Source of the DNA: CAYMZZ01 sp964395095
GTDB taxonomy: Bacteria; Bacteroidota; Bacteroidia; Chitinophagales; Chitinophagaceae
Assembly (NCBI GenBank): GCA_964395095.1
Contig: CAYMZZ010000001.1
Span: 248,001 to 312,000 of the forward strand
Reading direction: 5' to 3'
Length of the DNA stretch: 64,000 bases
Shown: one piece after another, positions 1 through 6,269 of the stretch
How the letters are laid out: each line of letters begins with the position of its first letter
How positions within the stretch are numbered: position 1 is the stretch's first letter
Program-made: the position numbers and the translations under genes
Notes under the pieces: generated by a model
The model's database searches: none
Told to the model about the DNA's origin: nothing
The model's input: only the letters and a program-made list of their open reading frames with translations

Positions 1-1
1 C

Positions 2-553
2 GCTTATCTACTTTTCCATGAACTGGGATTGAAAGAAAATGAAGTAACCTTTTATTCGCACCGAAGCGGTCCGCTTCATGTAAAGCGGGAAGCGGATTGG
101 CTGGCCATGAATTTTCCCACCGACACAATTGGGTCGGTGCCACTGACCAACCAATTGGAAGCCTGCTTTGACATTTGTCCGCAAGAAGCTTATCGTGGAA
201 AGACAGACTACCTGCTCGTATTCGATACTGAGGACGACATCCGAACTTTGGAGCCCGCACTGGACCGCATTAGCCGGCTTGATGCCCGCGGAGTGATCGT
301 TACCGCACCGGGCGATGAAGTGGATTTTGTTTCCCGTTTTTTTGGCCCCGCAGTTGGAGTTCCGGAAGATCCGGTCACCGGATCGGCTCATACCAGCCTC
401 CTGCCCTATTGGGCGCAACGCCTCGGTAAAAACGAGCTCAGTGCCAAACAATTATCGGCAAGAGGGGGAAATATCCGCTGCAAATACCTGGGAGAAAGAG
501 TGGAAATTGCCGGCCAGGGCCAACTTTACCTGAAGGGAGAGATTTACCTTTAG
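2..553 (+). CDS. PhzF-family isomerase-like protein, 3' part only
   Basis: The reading frame is open from the first base of the window, so the 5' end lies outside it; 183 residues are visible. The sequence contains the PhzF-type motif EDPVTGSAH (about bases 366-392) followed by a hydrophobic stretch and the C-terminal beta-rich half typical of the family. PhzF proteins have a diaminopimelate-epimerase-like fold and catalyse isomerisations; most members in non-phenazine producers have no known substrate. The acidic catalytic residue of the family would lie in the missing N-terminal half, so activity cannot be judged. The next gene on the same strand starts about 80 bases downstream. Family call fairly certain, substrate unknown. 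Confidence 0.85.
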   Translation, partial: AYLLFHELGLKENEVTFYSHRSGPLHVKREADWLAMNFPTDTIGSVPLTNQLEACFDICPQEAYRGKTDYLLVFDTEDDIRTLEPALDRISRLDARGVIVTAPGDEVDFVSRFFGPAVGVPEDPVTGSAHTSLLPYWAQRLGKNELSAKQLSARGGNIRCKYLGERVEIAGQGQLYLKGEIYL

Positions 554-631
554 TAATATTTGAGTATATTAGCAACGACAACAGAAGTATCACAAGACCG
601 GGAATATTGTCGGCCACTTAACCTATCCCAC

Positions 632-1213
632 ATGAAACAATTCACTTGTGTTCTCTTACTGGCGCTATTTTGTACAGCCTGTTTCAAAGACAATGTTGAT
701 GAGTATGAACAGTTGGAGCTTCCGGCAAAAACACAAAGCGGGCTACACACATTTGGCTTTCTTCTCAATGATGAAGTTTGGGTGAACTTTGGAGAAAGAT
801 GCACAATTGTTCCCTCTCAATGCCGGGAAAACCTTGAAGGAATTTATTTCGAATCGGATGGGGATATCCAAATCAGGGCCGATAGGGTTCTTCGCGACAA
901 CAACCAGTTCGTAAGCAATGCCTCGATCGACATTAACCTGAAAACCGCCTTTCGTGGTGTGGGGTCATACAGCGCAGCACTTAATGATTTGAACACTGTC
1001 AGTTATAACATCACAGTTGATTCATCTTATATACTTCCCGAGAACAACCCGAATTTTATTATCAATATCACCCGGCTGGACCTGGATGCTAAAATTCTTT
1101 CGGGAGAATTTTCTGGAACACTTTTCTTTCGGGATGATTTATCCAATCAATCTACTTCTGCCACCGATTCCATTCGAATTGAAAATGGCCGCTTCGATAT
1201 TCTATTGAAGTAG
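632..1213 (+). CDS. Hypothetical lipoprotein (193 aa)
   Basis: I do not recognise the function. The ATG at 632 starts a typical lipoprotein signal: a short basic start, a hydrophobic run, then a lipobox ending in Cys (LFCTAC, Cys about residue 17), so the product is probably exported and lipidated. An in-frame upstream start at 560 would put 24 polar residues ahead of the signal peptide and is less likely. The mature part is beta-rich and ends in a glycine/aromatic strand (NGRFDILL). This recalls small Bacteroidota lipoproteins of the DUF6252 kind, but that link is only an impression. It could be surface-exposed; nothing in the context points to a partner. Confidence 0.7.
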   Translation: MKQFTCVLLLALFCTACFKDNVDEYEQLELPAKTQSGLHTFGFLLNDEVWVNFGERCTIVPSQCRENLEGIYFESDGDIQIRADRVLRDNNQFVSNASIDINLKTAFRGVGSYSAALNDLNTVSYNITVDSSYILPENNPNFIINITRLDLDAKILSGEFSGTLFFRDDLSNQSTSATDSIRIENGRFDILLK

Positions 1214-1256
1214 TACGGAACCTGCCTGATCTGTAGGATCAAATGGCGCTCATTCT

Positions 1257-1961
1257 TCAGGCAGTCAGCCGCAACACAAGCAGGCCGGTAATGATGGCCA
1301 GGCTGAAACTGATCAGGGTGCCAATTAGCAGGTATTCCGTTTTACGCTCGGTGCGATCCGAATCCGCAAAGCGTATTACTCCTTTTGCTGCGATCAACAA
1401 GCCAATCGCTTCATACTGGCCTTGCAAAACCAGGACAAAGATGATCAGCCGTTCGATGATGCCGATCCACTTACCGGCGTGCTGCAGGGCACCTGTTTTA
1501 TCCACGGCCTGGCTCCACTTGCGGGTAAGTTGGCCCACGAGTATTCCGCTGGGATAGCTAAGGAATACCAGGGCGGTTATGGCCATCAGCAGGTGGGTAT
1601 TGGAACTGTACTGTTGCCAAAGTTGTACCAGGGAATCCAGGTCGAAGAAACTGATCCACCAGCAGCAGAGGATTACCAGGAGGTGCAGCGCCTGATCAAT
1701 TAAAAAGAATCGGGTCTCTTCCGGTTGGTAGGCTTTCCATCCATCAATTACGGTATGCGTAACCAGAATTACGAGTGCTACCCAGGCATAGGCCCAGCCA
1801 ATAAATAACCAGGCTACCGCCGCGGTAATGGCCGTGTGCAGGTACAGGTATTGGGAGCGGAACCGTAATCGTTTTCGCTCCTGCACCCATCGCCTGGGTT
1901 GCAGAAAAAAATCCGTCAGCAGGTGGGCGAGTATCAGTTTGGTAAGCCAGATTGTTGCCAT
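1257..1961 (-). CDS. DUF3307 family membrane protein
   Basis: A 234-residue, strongly hydrophobic protein. It starts with the family-typical stretch LAHLLTDFFLQPRRWVQERK and continues with a histidine-containing segment (YLYLHTAITAAVAW) and several further membrane spans, about six in all. DUF3307 proteins are widespread in Bacteroidota and have no established biochemical role. The gene lies 2 bases downstream of the SatD-like gene on the same strand, so the two are almost certainly one transcription unit. That pairing is common and suggests the SatD protein regulates or works with this membrane protein. Family call good, function unknown. Confidence 0.85.
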   Translation of the reverse strand: MATIWLTKLILAHLLTDFFLQPRRWVQERKRLRFRSQYLYLHTAITAAVAWLFIGWAYAWVALVILVTHTVIDGWKAYQPEETRFFLIDQALHLLVILCCWWISFFDLDSLVQLWQQYSSNTHLLMAITALVFLSYPSGILVGQLTRKWSQAVDKTGALQHAGKWIGIIERLIIFVLVLQGQYEAIGLLIAAKGVIRFADSDRTERKTEYLLIGTLISFSLAIITGLLVLRLTA

Positions 1962-1963
1962 GT

Positions 1964-2572
1964 TTATGCCATTATTTCAATTAGACCTTCATATTTTGCC
2001 AATAGCACCTGTAATTCCTGCCAGCCAATCGCGAGCGTGTGCTTATGAATGGTAGAAGGTGATTTTCGGAGGCGGCTGGCCACCTGCTTTTGGTTATCCC
2101 CTTTGAGTAATTCTGCCATTACTGTAGCCTGTCTGCCAGTCAGATTCTTAAAGAGGTAATCGATAAATACGGCCATCACATCAAACGCATAGTTGGCTTT
2201 GGTATCAGGGCTACTGATGGCCAGCCTGGCTCCTTGTTTTTCCAGGGAATCAAAGGTTCTTCCGGAAAGCACAAAAGCTTCGTCGGTGGCAGTATTCAAT
2301 TTCGTTACCCGGGGGCGAATCTTCCCAATACCGATAGCGATGCGCAGATCGCTGTTGCCGGCAATCTTACGCGCTTCGCAACGGCACAATAAAGCCAGTC
2401 GTAAAGCTTCCGCCGGATCCCGGGCGACAGCCTGGAAGCTATCGCCACGAAAGAATTCATGTTTATGATTATCCAGCAGATCGGCAAACTTCAACCGTAG
2501 CTTACGCGCAGCCGCGGATGACAGGGAGCTGGAATTCACAATATCGGCGGTGATGACGGCACCAGGAGGCAT
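1964..2572 (-). CDS. SatD family protein with C-terminal helix-turn-helix
   Basis: A 202-residue protein beginning with the SatD-type segment AVITADIVNSSSLS; the middle contains LRIAIGIGKIRPR, also typical of the family. The last 45 residues (NQKQVASRLRKSPSTIHKHT onward) look like a helix-turn-helix with a recognition helix around SPSTIHKH, so DNA binding is likely. SatD proteins are poorly characterised. The downstream DUF3307 membrane-protein gene follows after 2 bases. Just upstream lie three 29-bp tandem repeats, each with an inverted repeat, which are good candidates for the operator of this operon and may be bound by this protein. That regulatory role is my inference. Confidence 0.8.
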   Translation of the reverse strand: MPPGAVITADIVNSSSLSSAAARKLRLKFADLLDNHKHEFFRGDSFQAVARDPAEALRLALLCRCEARKIAGNSDLRIAIGIGKIRPRVTKLNTATDEAFVLSGRTFDSLEKQGARLAISSPDTKANYAFDVMAVFIDYLFKNLTGRQATVMAELLKGDNQKQVASRLRKSPSTIHKHTLAIGWQELQVLLAKYEGLIEIMA

Positions 2573-2620
2573 AGGCGATTTCTATTCAATAAAAATAGGT
2601 AAAATCCTATTATTTCCAAA

Positions 2621-2698
2621 ATTCGACTAAAAAGGCGAATTTTTAGATAATTCGACTAAAAAGGCGAATTTTTAAATAATTCGACTAAAAAGGCGAAT
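2621..2698. promoter_or_regulatory. Three palindromic iterons upstream of satD-DUF3307
   Basis: The 20-base core ATTCGACTAAAAAGGCGAAT occurs three times without change, at 2621-2640, 2650-2669 and 2679-2698, with a constant 29-base period and AT-rich spacers (TTTTAGATA, TTTAAATA-like). Each core is an inverted repeat: arms ATTCGACT and AGGCGAAT pair with one mismatch around AAAA. The first core ends about 50 bases from the satD start. Regular phasing of identical dyads next to a gene that encodes a helix-turn-helix protein is what an autoregulatory operator looks like. Binding is inferred, the repeats are seen. Confidence 0.75.
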
Positions 2699-2806
2699 TC
2701 TGAAAATAGCGTGTTCCCATTCTTAAGGCTGGATCCGCGTCTCACTCGTTGAATGAGCGTGCAGGAGTACCGACCGGCAAGGCCGAATGCGACCGTAAAA
2801 TAAAAT

Positions 2807-2851
2807 TTTGCGTAGCCAAATAACTACATATATTTGTAGCCAAATGACTAC
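2807..2851 (+). promoter_or_regulatory. arsR promoter with two embedded operators
   Basis: A Bacteroidota promoter is visible: -33 box TTTG at 2807-2810, 18 bases, then -7 box TATATTTG at 2829-2836. Two near-identical 16-base dyads, GTAGCCAAATAACTAC (2812-2827) and GTAGCCAAATGACTAC (2836-2851), each with GTAG/CTAC ends, lie 24 bases apart. The first fills the spacer between the two promoter boxes; the second starts on the last base of the -7 box and covers the start region. Binding of the ArsR-type product to these sites would block its own promoter. The gene starts at 2855, so the leader is very short. Confidence 0.8.
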
Positions 2852-2854
2852 ACA

Positions 2855-3175
2855 ATGAAACGCCGACGTGACCCCTTCCAGGCCATCGCGGATCCCAGCA
2901 GGCGGGCCATCCTGGTATTGCTCGCATCACAATCCATGACAGCCGGCGCCATCGCTGCGCAATTCAATACAGCCAGGCCCACCATTTCTAAACACCTGCA
3001 AATATTGACGGAATGCGAGTTGCTGCAGCAGGAACAGGCAGGCAGGGAAGTGCACTACCATATAAATGCGAGGGGCATGAAGGAGATCGCTGAGTTTATA
3101 GAACCCTTCCGGAAAATGTGGGACAACCGCTTCAATAAACTGGAAAGCATCATGAAAAAATACAAAACCAAATAA
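2855..3175 (+). CDS. ArsR-family winged-helix repressor
   Basis: A 106-residue transcription factor. The winged-helix domain is clear: AIADPSRRAILVLLASQSMT, then the recognition region FNTARPTISKHLQILTECEL, then a wing with REVHYHIN. No cysteine pair of the metal-sensing ArsR type is seen, which fits the subgroup found next to SRPBCC-domain genes rather than metal resistance genes. The SRPBCC gene starts 9 bases downstream and a DoxX-like gene follows, so the three form an operon. The promoter carries two dyads that the protein probably binds. The inducer is unknown. Confidence 0.92.
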   Translation: MKRRRDPFQAIADPSRRAILVLLASQSMTAGAIAAQFNTARPTISKHLQILTECELLQQEQAGREVHYHINARGMKEIAEFIEPFRKMWDNRFNKLESIMKKYKTK

Positions 3176-3184
3176 TCGTCAGCC

Positions 3185-3679
3185 ATGGAACCCAAAACCA
3201 AAGTTATTGCCGAAGAAGGACGGCATGATATACTCATACAACGCGATTTCGAATTGCCCGTGGAATTGCTCTATGTAGCCCATACGGACCCGGAACTCTT
3301 CGGGCAATGGATGTCGCATGAATACGGCACGACCCGGATGGTGAAATTTGAATGCAGAAACCATGGCGGCTGGCGCTTTGAAACTATCGACCCGGAGGGG
3401 AATCTCCTGTTCGCCGCCAATGGCGTAATACATGAATTGGTCGTCAACCAACGGATAGTGAGAACATTCGAAATGGAAAATACTGCATTTGCGGCGCAAC
3501 TTGAATTTTTGGAATTTGAGCCGATCGATAAAGACCGCAGCCGACTGACCATGCTACAGCTCTTCAAATCAATTGAGCTTCGGGATCAACTGCTCAAGAT
3601 GCCTTTTGCCCATGGGCTCAACATGGCGCATGATCGCCTGGAGTCCGTTATTAAACAACTAAGAAAAAACCAAGATTGA
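3185..3679 (+). CDS. SRPBCC (AHSA1-type) domain protein
   Basis: A 164-residue protein with the START/AHSA1 pattern: an N-terminal strand (DILIQRDFELPVELLYVAHT), a helix with DPELFGQWM, the segment GGWRFETIDPEGN, and a C-terminal helix ending in LESVIKQL. SRPBCC domains form a deep hydrophobic cavity for ligands; those beside ArsR regulators have no established substrate. The gene is 9 bases after arsR and its stop codon is separated by a single base from the start of the DoxX-like gene, so the three are probably cotranscribed and translationally linked. It could serve as ligand binder for the regulator's signal; this is inference. Confidence 0.88.
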   Translation: MEPKTKVIAEEGRHDILIQRDFELPVELLYVAHTDPELFGQWMSHEYGTTRMVKFECRNHGGWRFETIDPEGNLLFAANGVIHELVVNQRIVRTFEMENTAFAAQLEFLEFEPIDKDRSRLTMLQLFKSIELRDQLLKMPFAHGLNMAHDRLESVIKQLRKNQD

Positions 3680-3680
3680 T

Positions 3681-4049
3681 ATGACCCGCACCCACAAAAT
3701 TATCTACTGGATAACCACGATATGGCTTGTCATTGGTATGACCTCTACCGGAATCGTACAACTTCTAAAGATGGAAGGGGAAGTGACCAATTTTCAACAA
3801 CTGGGTTATCCGCTTTACCTGCTCAGTATCCTTGGCATAGCCAAACTCCTGGGTGTAGTGGTAGTTTTAGTGCCGAAACTGCCCACGCTTAAGGAATGGG
3901 CTTATGCCGGATTTTTCTTCGCTATGGCAGGAGCCATTATTTCGCATCTTGTTTCTGGACATTGGGGCATTGAACTGTTTGGCCCTTCCCTGCTGTTGTT
4001 ACTCACGATCCTATCCTGGTATTTTCGCCCAGCTATACGGCGAAGCTGA
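3681..4049 (+). CDS. DoxX-like small membrane protein
   Basis: A 122-residue protein with four predicted membrane helices (about residues 7-27, 42-64, 72-90, 95-114). The pattern, with YPLYLLSILGIAKLLGVVVV in helix 2 and KEWAYAGFFFAMAGAIISH in helix 3, matches the DoxX-like family. These proteins sit in the cytoplasmic membrane and are often encoded with ArsR and SRPBCC genes, as here; the start follows the SRPBCC stop by one base. Biochemical function is not established. Confidence 0.85.
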   Translation: MTRTHKIIYWITTIWLVIGMTSTGIVQLLKMEGEVTNFQQLGYPLYLLSILGIAKLLGVVVVLVPKLPTLKEWAYAGFFFAMAGAIISHLVSGHWGIELFGPSLLLLLTILSWYFRPAIRRS

Positions 4050-4091
4050 AAGGCATAGTTACAGGCAAAGCATTCAAAGCCTTTTGTTTTG

Positions 4092-4158
4092 TGATCCCGC
4101 TGGGACTCGAACCCAGGGCCCTCCCGATTAAAATCGGGATGCTCTACCCTTCAAGATC
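4092..4158 (-). pseudogene. Degenerate tRNA-Lys copy with palindromic anticodon arm
   Basis: Read on the minus strand, the last 30 bases (T-arm, acceptor 3' side, GGGCC variable region) are identical to the intact tRNA-Lys at 4232-4304. Upstream of that the copy has only GGGTAGAGCA of the D-arm; the 5' half of the D-stem is missing. The first seven bases GATCTTG can still pair with the acceptor through two G-U pairs. The whole anticodon arm is replaced by TCCCGATTTTAATCGGGA, a palindrome that by chance or design still shows TTTTAA in the loop. It lies beyond the terminator of the real tRNA, so it is probably not expressed. Confidence 0.75.
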
Positions 4159-4194
4159 AACAAATCCGCATAACCGATTTCAAAGGCTTCATAA

Positions 4195-4228
4195 AATTAA
4201 AAAAGCCGCTTCAAATTCGAAGCGACTT
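4195..4228 (-). terminator. Terminator of tRNA-Lys
   Basis: On the minus strand, four bases after the tRNA, AAGTCGCTTC and GAAGCGGCTT form a 10-base-pair stem with a short AT loop, followed by TTTTTTAATTTT. This is a standard rho-independent terminator for the tRNA gene. Confidence 0.75.
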
Positions 4229-4231
4229 CTG

Positions 4232-4304
4232 TGATCCCGCTGGGACTCGAACCCAGGGCCCATACATTAAAAGTGTATTGCTCTACCAACTGAGCTACGG
4301 AATC
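4232..4304 (-). tRNA. tRNA-Lys (anticodon TTT)
   Basis: A full cloverleaf can be drawn on the minus strand: acceptor GATTCCG/CGGGATC, D-arm GCTCAGTTGGTAGAGC, anticodon stem ATACA/TGTAT with loop CTTTTAA (anticodon TTT), variable region GGGCC, T-arm CTGGG-TTCGAGT-CCCAG, discriminator A. CCA is not encoded. A promoter lies 38 bases upstream and a terminator directly after. A damaged copy lies further downstream on the same strand. Confidence 0.95.
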
Positions 4305-4342
4305 AAAATCTACCTTTTGGCGTCAATCATTCAAACGGGGTG

Positions 4343-4374
4343 CAAAAATAAGGGCAAAGATTTTTCGCTCCAAA
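4343..4374 (-). promoter_or_regulatory. Promoter of tRNA-Lys
   Basis: On the minus strand, TTTG (4371-4374), 20 bases, then TATTTTTG (4343-4350) match the Bacteroidota consensus TTTG-N(17-23)-TAnnTTTG. The predicted start of transcription is about 35 bases before the mature tRNA. Confidence 0.75.
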
Positions 4375-4489
4375 AAAAACTCGAAGATTTACAAAATTCG
4401 TTTTAGCCCGGCTTTCCTATTATCTCCTTGATTTCAAATAAGCTATTTGCCAATTTTTGAAGTAGGTTTGCGCCTATAAGCTTTATACT

Positions 4490-5299
4490 ATGGCATCTTT
4501 TTTTGAGAACAAGGTTGTGGTGGTAACCGGTGGAACCGATGGAATCGGCAAAGCCCTGGTGGACCAACTCCTGCGCGCGGGCGCCAAAGTGGCTACCTGT
4601 GGACGAAACCATGATAAAATCTACCACCTGCAGTCGGCCTATCCTTCCTTCCCCCTCCATACCATGGTGGCTGATGTAAGCAGCGAAAATGATTGCCGGC
4701 GCTTTATGGAAACTACCCTCAAAGTGTATGGTGGCATCGATATCCTGATCAATAATGCGGGCATCAGCATGCGCGCCCTGTTGAAAGACGCCGATATGGA
4801 TGTACTTCGTAAAGTGATGGACATTAACTTCTTCGGCAGCGTTTACTGCACCAAATATGCCCTTTCCTCCCTGATTGAAAGAAAAGGTACCATCGTGGGC
4901 GTATCGTCTATTGCCGGCTACCGGGGCCTGCCCGGCCGCAGCGCCTACTCCGCCAGCAAATATGCCCTCCAGGGCTGGCTCGAAGCCATTAAAACAGAAT
5001 TGCTCGACGAAGGCGTACATGTGATGTGGGTGAGCCCTGGATTTACCACCAGCAATATCCGCCAGGCCGCCCTGAATAAAGATGGCGCATCGCATGGCGA
5101 AACTCCCATGGACGAAAGCAAAATGATGAGCGCCGAAGAATGCGCCGAACGCATCCTGACCGCCATTCGAAAAAAGAAAAGGACATTGGTGATGACGTTC
5201 ACCGGCAAAAGAACCGTTTTTCTCAACAAATTTTTCCCGGGCCTGGCAGATAAATTGGTCCATAAATTCTTTTTCAAAGACGGGCAGCTTATCAAATAA
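4490..5299 (+). CDS. Short-chain dehydrogenase/reductase
   Basis: A 269-residue classical SDR. The cofactor motif TGGTDGIG is at residues 13-20, NNAG at 88-91, and the catalytic Ser140, Tyr153 and Lys157 are in place (YSASK). The C-terminal tail is basic and hydrophobic (RKKKRTLVMTFTGK, then FLNKFFPGLADKLVHKFFF), which suggests association with the membrane and a lipid-like substrate, as in the DHRS7-like branch; the substrate itself cannot be read from the sequence. A -7 box TAGGTTTG at 4463-4470 lies just upstream but without a clear -33 box. The gene downstream is on the same strand, 57 bases away. Confidence 0.92.
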   Translation: MASFFENKVVVVTGGTDGIGKALVDQLLRAGAKVATCGRNHDKIYHLQSAYPSFPLHTMVADVSSENDCRRFMETTLKVYGGIDILINNAGISMRALLKDADMDVLRKVMDINFFGSVYCTKYALSSLIERKGTIVGVSSIAGYRGLPGRSAYSASKYALQGWLEAIKTELLDEGVHVMWVSPGFTTSNIRQAALNKDGASHGETPMDESKMMSAEECAERILTAIRKKKRTLVMTFTGKRTVFLNKFFPGLADKLVHKFFFKDGQLIK

Positions 5300-5317
5300 A
5301 GTCCCTTCCAAAACGCT

Positions 5318-5352
5318 GAACTTATAACTTATAACTTAAAACTTCAAACTCC
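5318..5352. repeat. Low-complexity ACTTATAACTT tract
   Basis: The stretch GAACTTATAACTTATAACTT and its continuation TAAAACTTCAAACT consists of short repeats of ACTTATA/ACTTAAA. It is a single-sided member of the tract family found at 12.6, 14.5, 20.5, 21.6, 30.3, 45.6, 54.7 and 60.5 kb. It sits between two genes on the same strand. Confidence 0.6.
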
Positions 5353-5356
5353 CTCA

Positions 5357-6184
5357 TTGGCCCTCATCACGCTCACATCCGATATTGGTCCACAGGATTA
5401 TCTGGTAGCCGCCATCAAGGCACAGCTATTGCAAGTGGATCCGGATAGTCAGATTGTAGATGTTTCGCACAATATCCCCCCCTTCAACGCGCCGCATGCG
5501 GCTTATATCTGCCGAAGCGCATTCCGCAATTTCCCTGACTTTACCTATCACATGGTATTGGTCAACCTGTTTGAGAAAAAGCCGGAGCAACTCTTGCTGG
5601 CCTTTCATCAGAATCAATACATCCTTTGTGCCGACAATGGACTGCTGCACATGATTCTGGAAGAAAGACCTGACCTGGTGATTGGCATACCCCTGGAAAA
5701 ATCGGCCAGCAAGAACACGATTTACTGTGTACGCGTGATGGCACAAATCATCCATCAACTGGTCAATGGCGACCCCATTCAGCAGATCGGCAATCCTGAT
5801 CCGCAATACCTTGAAAAAAACCACCTGCGCCCCCTGCTCGATAATAACTGGATCGAAGGCCAGATTATCTTCATTGACAATTTCGAAAATGTAGTGGTCA
5901 ACATCCGCCGCGAACAATTTGAGAGCCAGCGCCGCGGTCGCAGCTTTCGGATCGTATTCAAACGCGATGAAGTAATTGAACGCATCAGCGAATCCTATGC
6001 CGACGTGAACCCCGGTGAAAAACTGGCCCTCTTCAATAGCGCAGGTTATCTGGAAATTGCCATCAATAAGGGCAATGCCGCGGGACTTTTTGGTTTAAAG
6101 GGTTATTCCGAAAAAAATGCACAATCGGCCAGTTATCTCCAAAACCAGCTTTTTTACCAAACTGTAAGGGTCTATTTCGAATAG
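5357..6184 (+). CDS. SAM hydrolase-like protein (DUF62 family)
   Basis: A 275-residue protein of the SAM hydroxide adenosyltransferase / fluorinase-like family. The N-terminal part ITLTSDIGPQDYLVAAIKAQ has the family's Asp-rich SAM-binding start, followed by DPDSQIVDVSHNIPPFN and CADNGLLHMIL; the C-terminal domain contains IIFIDNFENVVVNI, also typical. Family members mostly split S-adenosylmethionine into adenosine and methionine using water; a few are halogenases. No halogenase-specific feature is recognisable. No ATG precedes the conserved start, so translation probably begins at TTG 5357. It acts in the cytoplasm; its physiological role is unclear. Confidence 0.85.
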   Translation: MALITLTSDIGPQDYLVAAIKAQLLQVDPDSQIVDVSHNIPPFNAPHAAYICRSAFRNFPDFTYHMVLVNLFEKKPEQLLLAFHQNQYILCADNGLLHMILEERPDLVIGIPLEKSASKNTIYCVRVMAQIIHQLVNGDPIQQIGNPDPQYLEKNHLRPLLDNNWIEGQIIFIDNFENVVVNIRREQFESQRRGRSFRIVFKRDEVIERISESYADVNPGEKLALFNSAGYLEIAINKGNAAGLFGLKGYSEKNAQSASYLQNQLFYQTVRVYFE

Positions 6185-6226
6185 CAAGGCGGGCATATCC
6201 GATTGCGTTAAAAGCAACCGTTTCCC

Positions 6227-6234
6227 TATTTTTG
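6227..6234 (+). promoter_or_regulatory. Possible -7 box of the DUF2723 gene
   Basis: TATTTTTG fits the TAnnTTTG consensus, 35 bases before the ATG at 6270. The -33 region shows only ATTG about 21 bases further upstream, so this promoter is partial. Confidence 0.45.
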
Positions 6235-6269
6235 CTTGCCCCCTAAAATCGGGCGAAAATTAATCGGGT

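Noticed and set aside
4092..4304. Integrative-element attachment site left at a tRNA 3' end
   Set aside because: The 30-base identity to the tRNA 3' end would fit, but only 70 bases lie between the two copies, no integrase is present, and the Val and Cys copies also keep 5' or D-arm parts.
4403..5311. Long minus-strand open frame opposite the SDR gene
   Set aside because: The plus strand encodes a complete SDR with all motifs; the opposite frame is a shadow of codon bias. The same holds for long opposite frames under the DUF2723, valS, tamB and carboxylase genes.
5357..6184. Fluorinase or chlorinase function for the SAM hydrolase-like protein
   Set aside because: The family is right, but the great majority of members are hydrolases and no halogenation genes are nearby.
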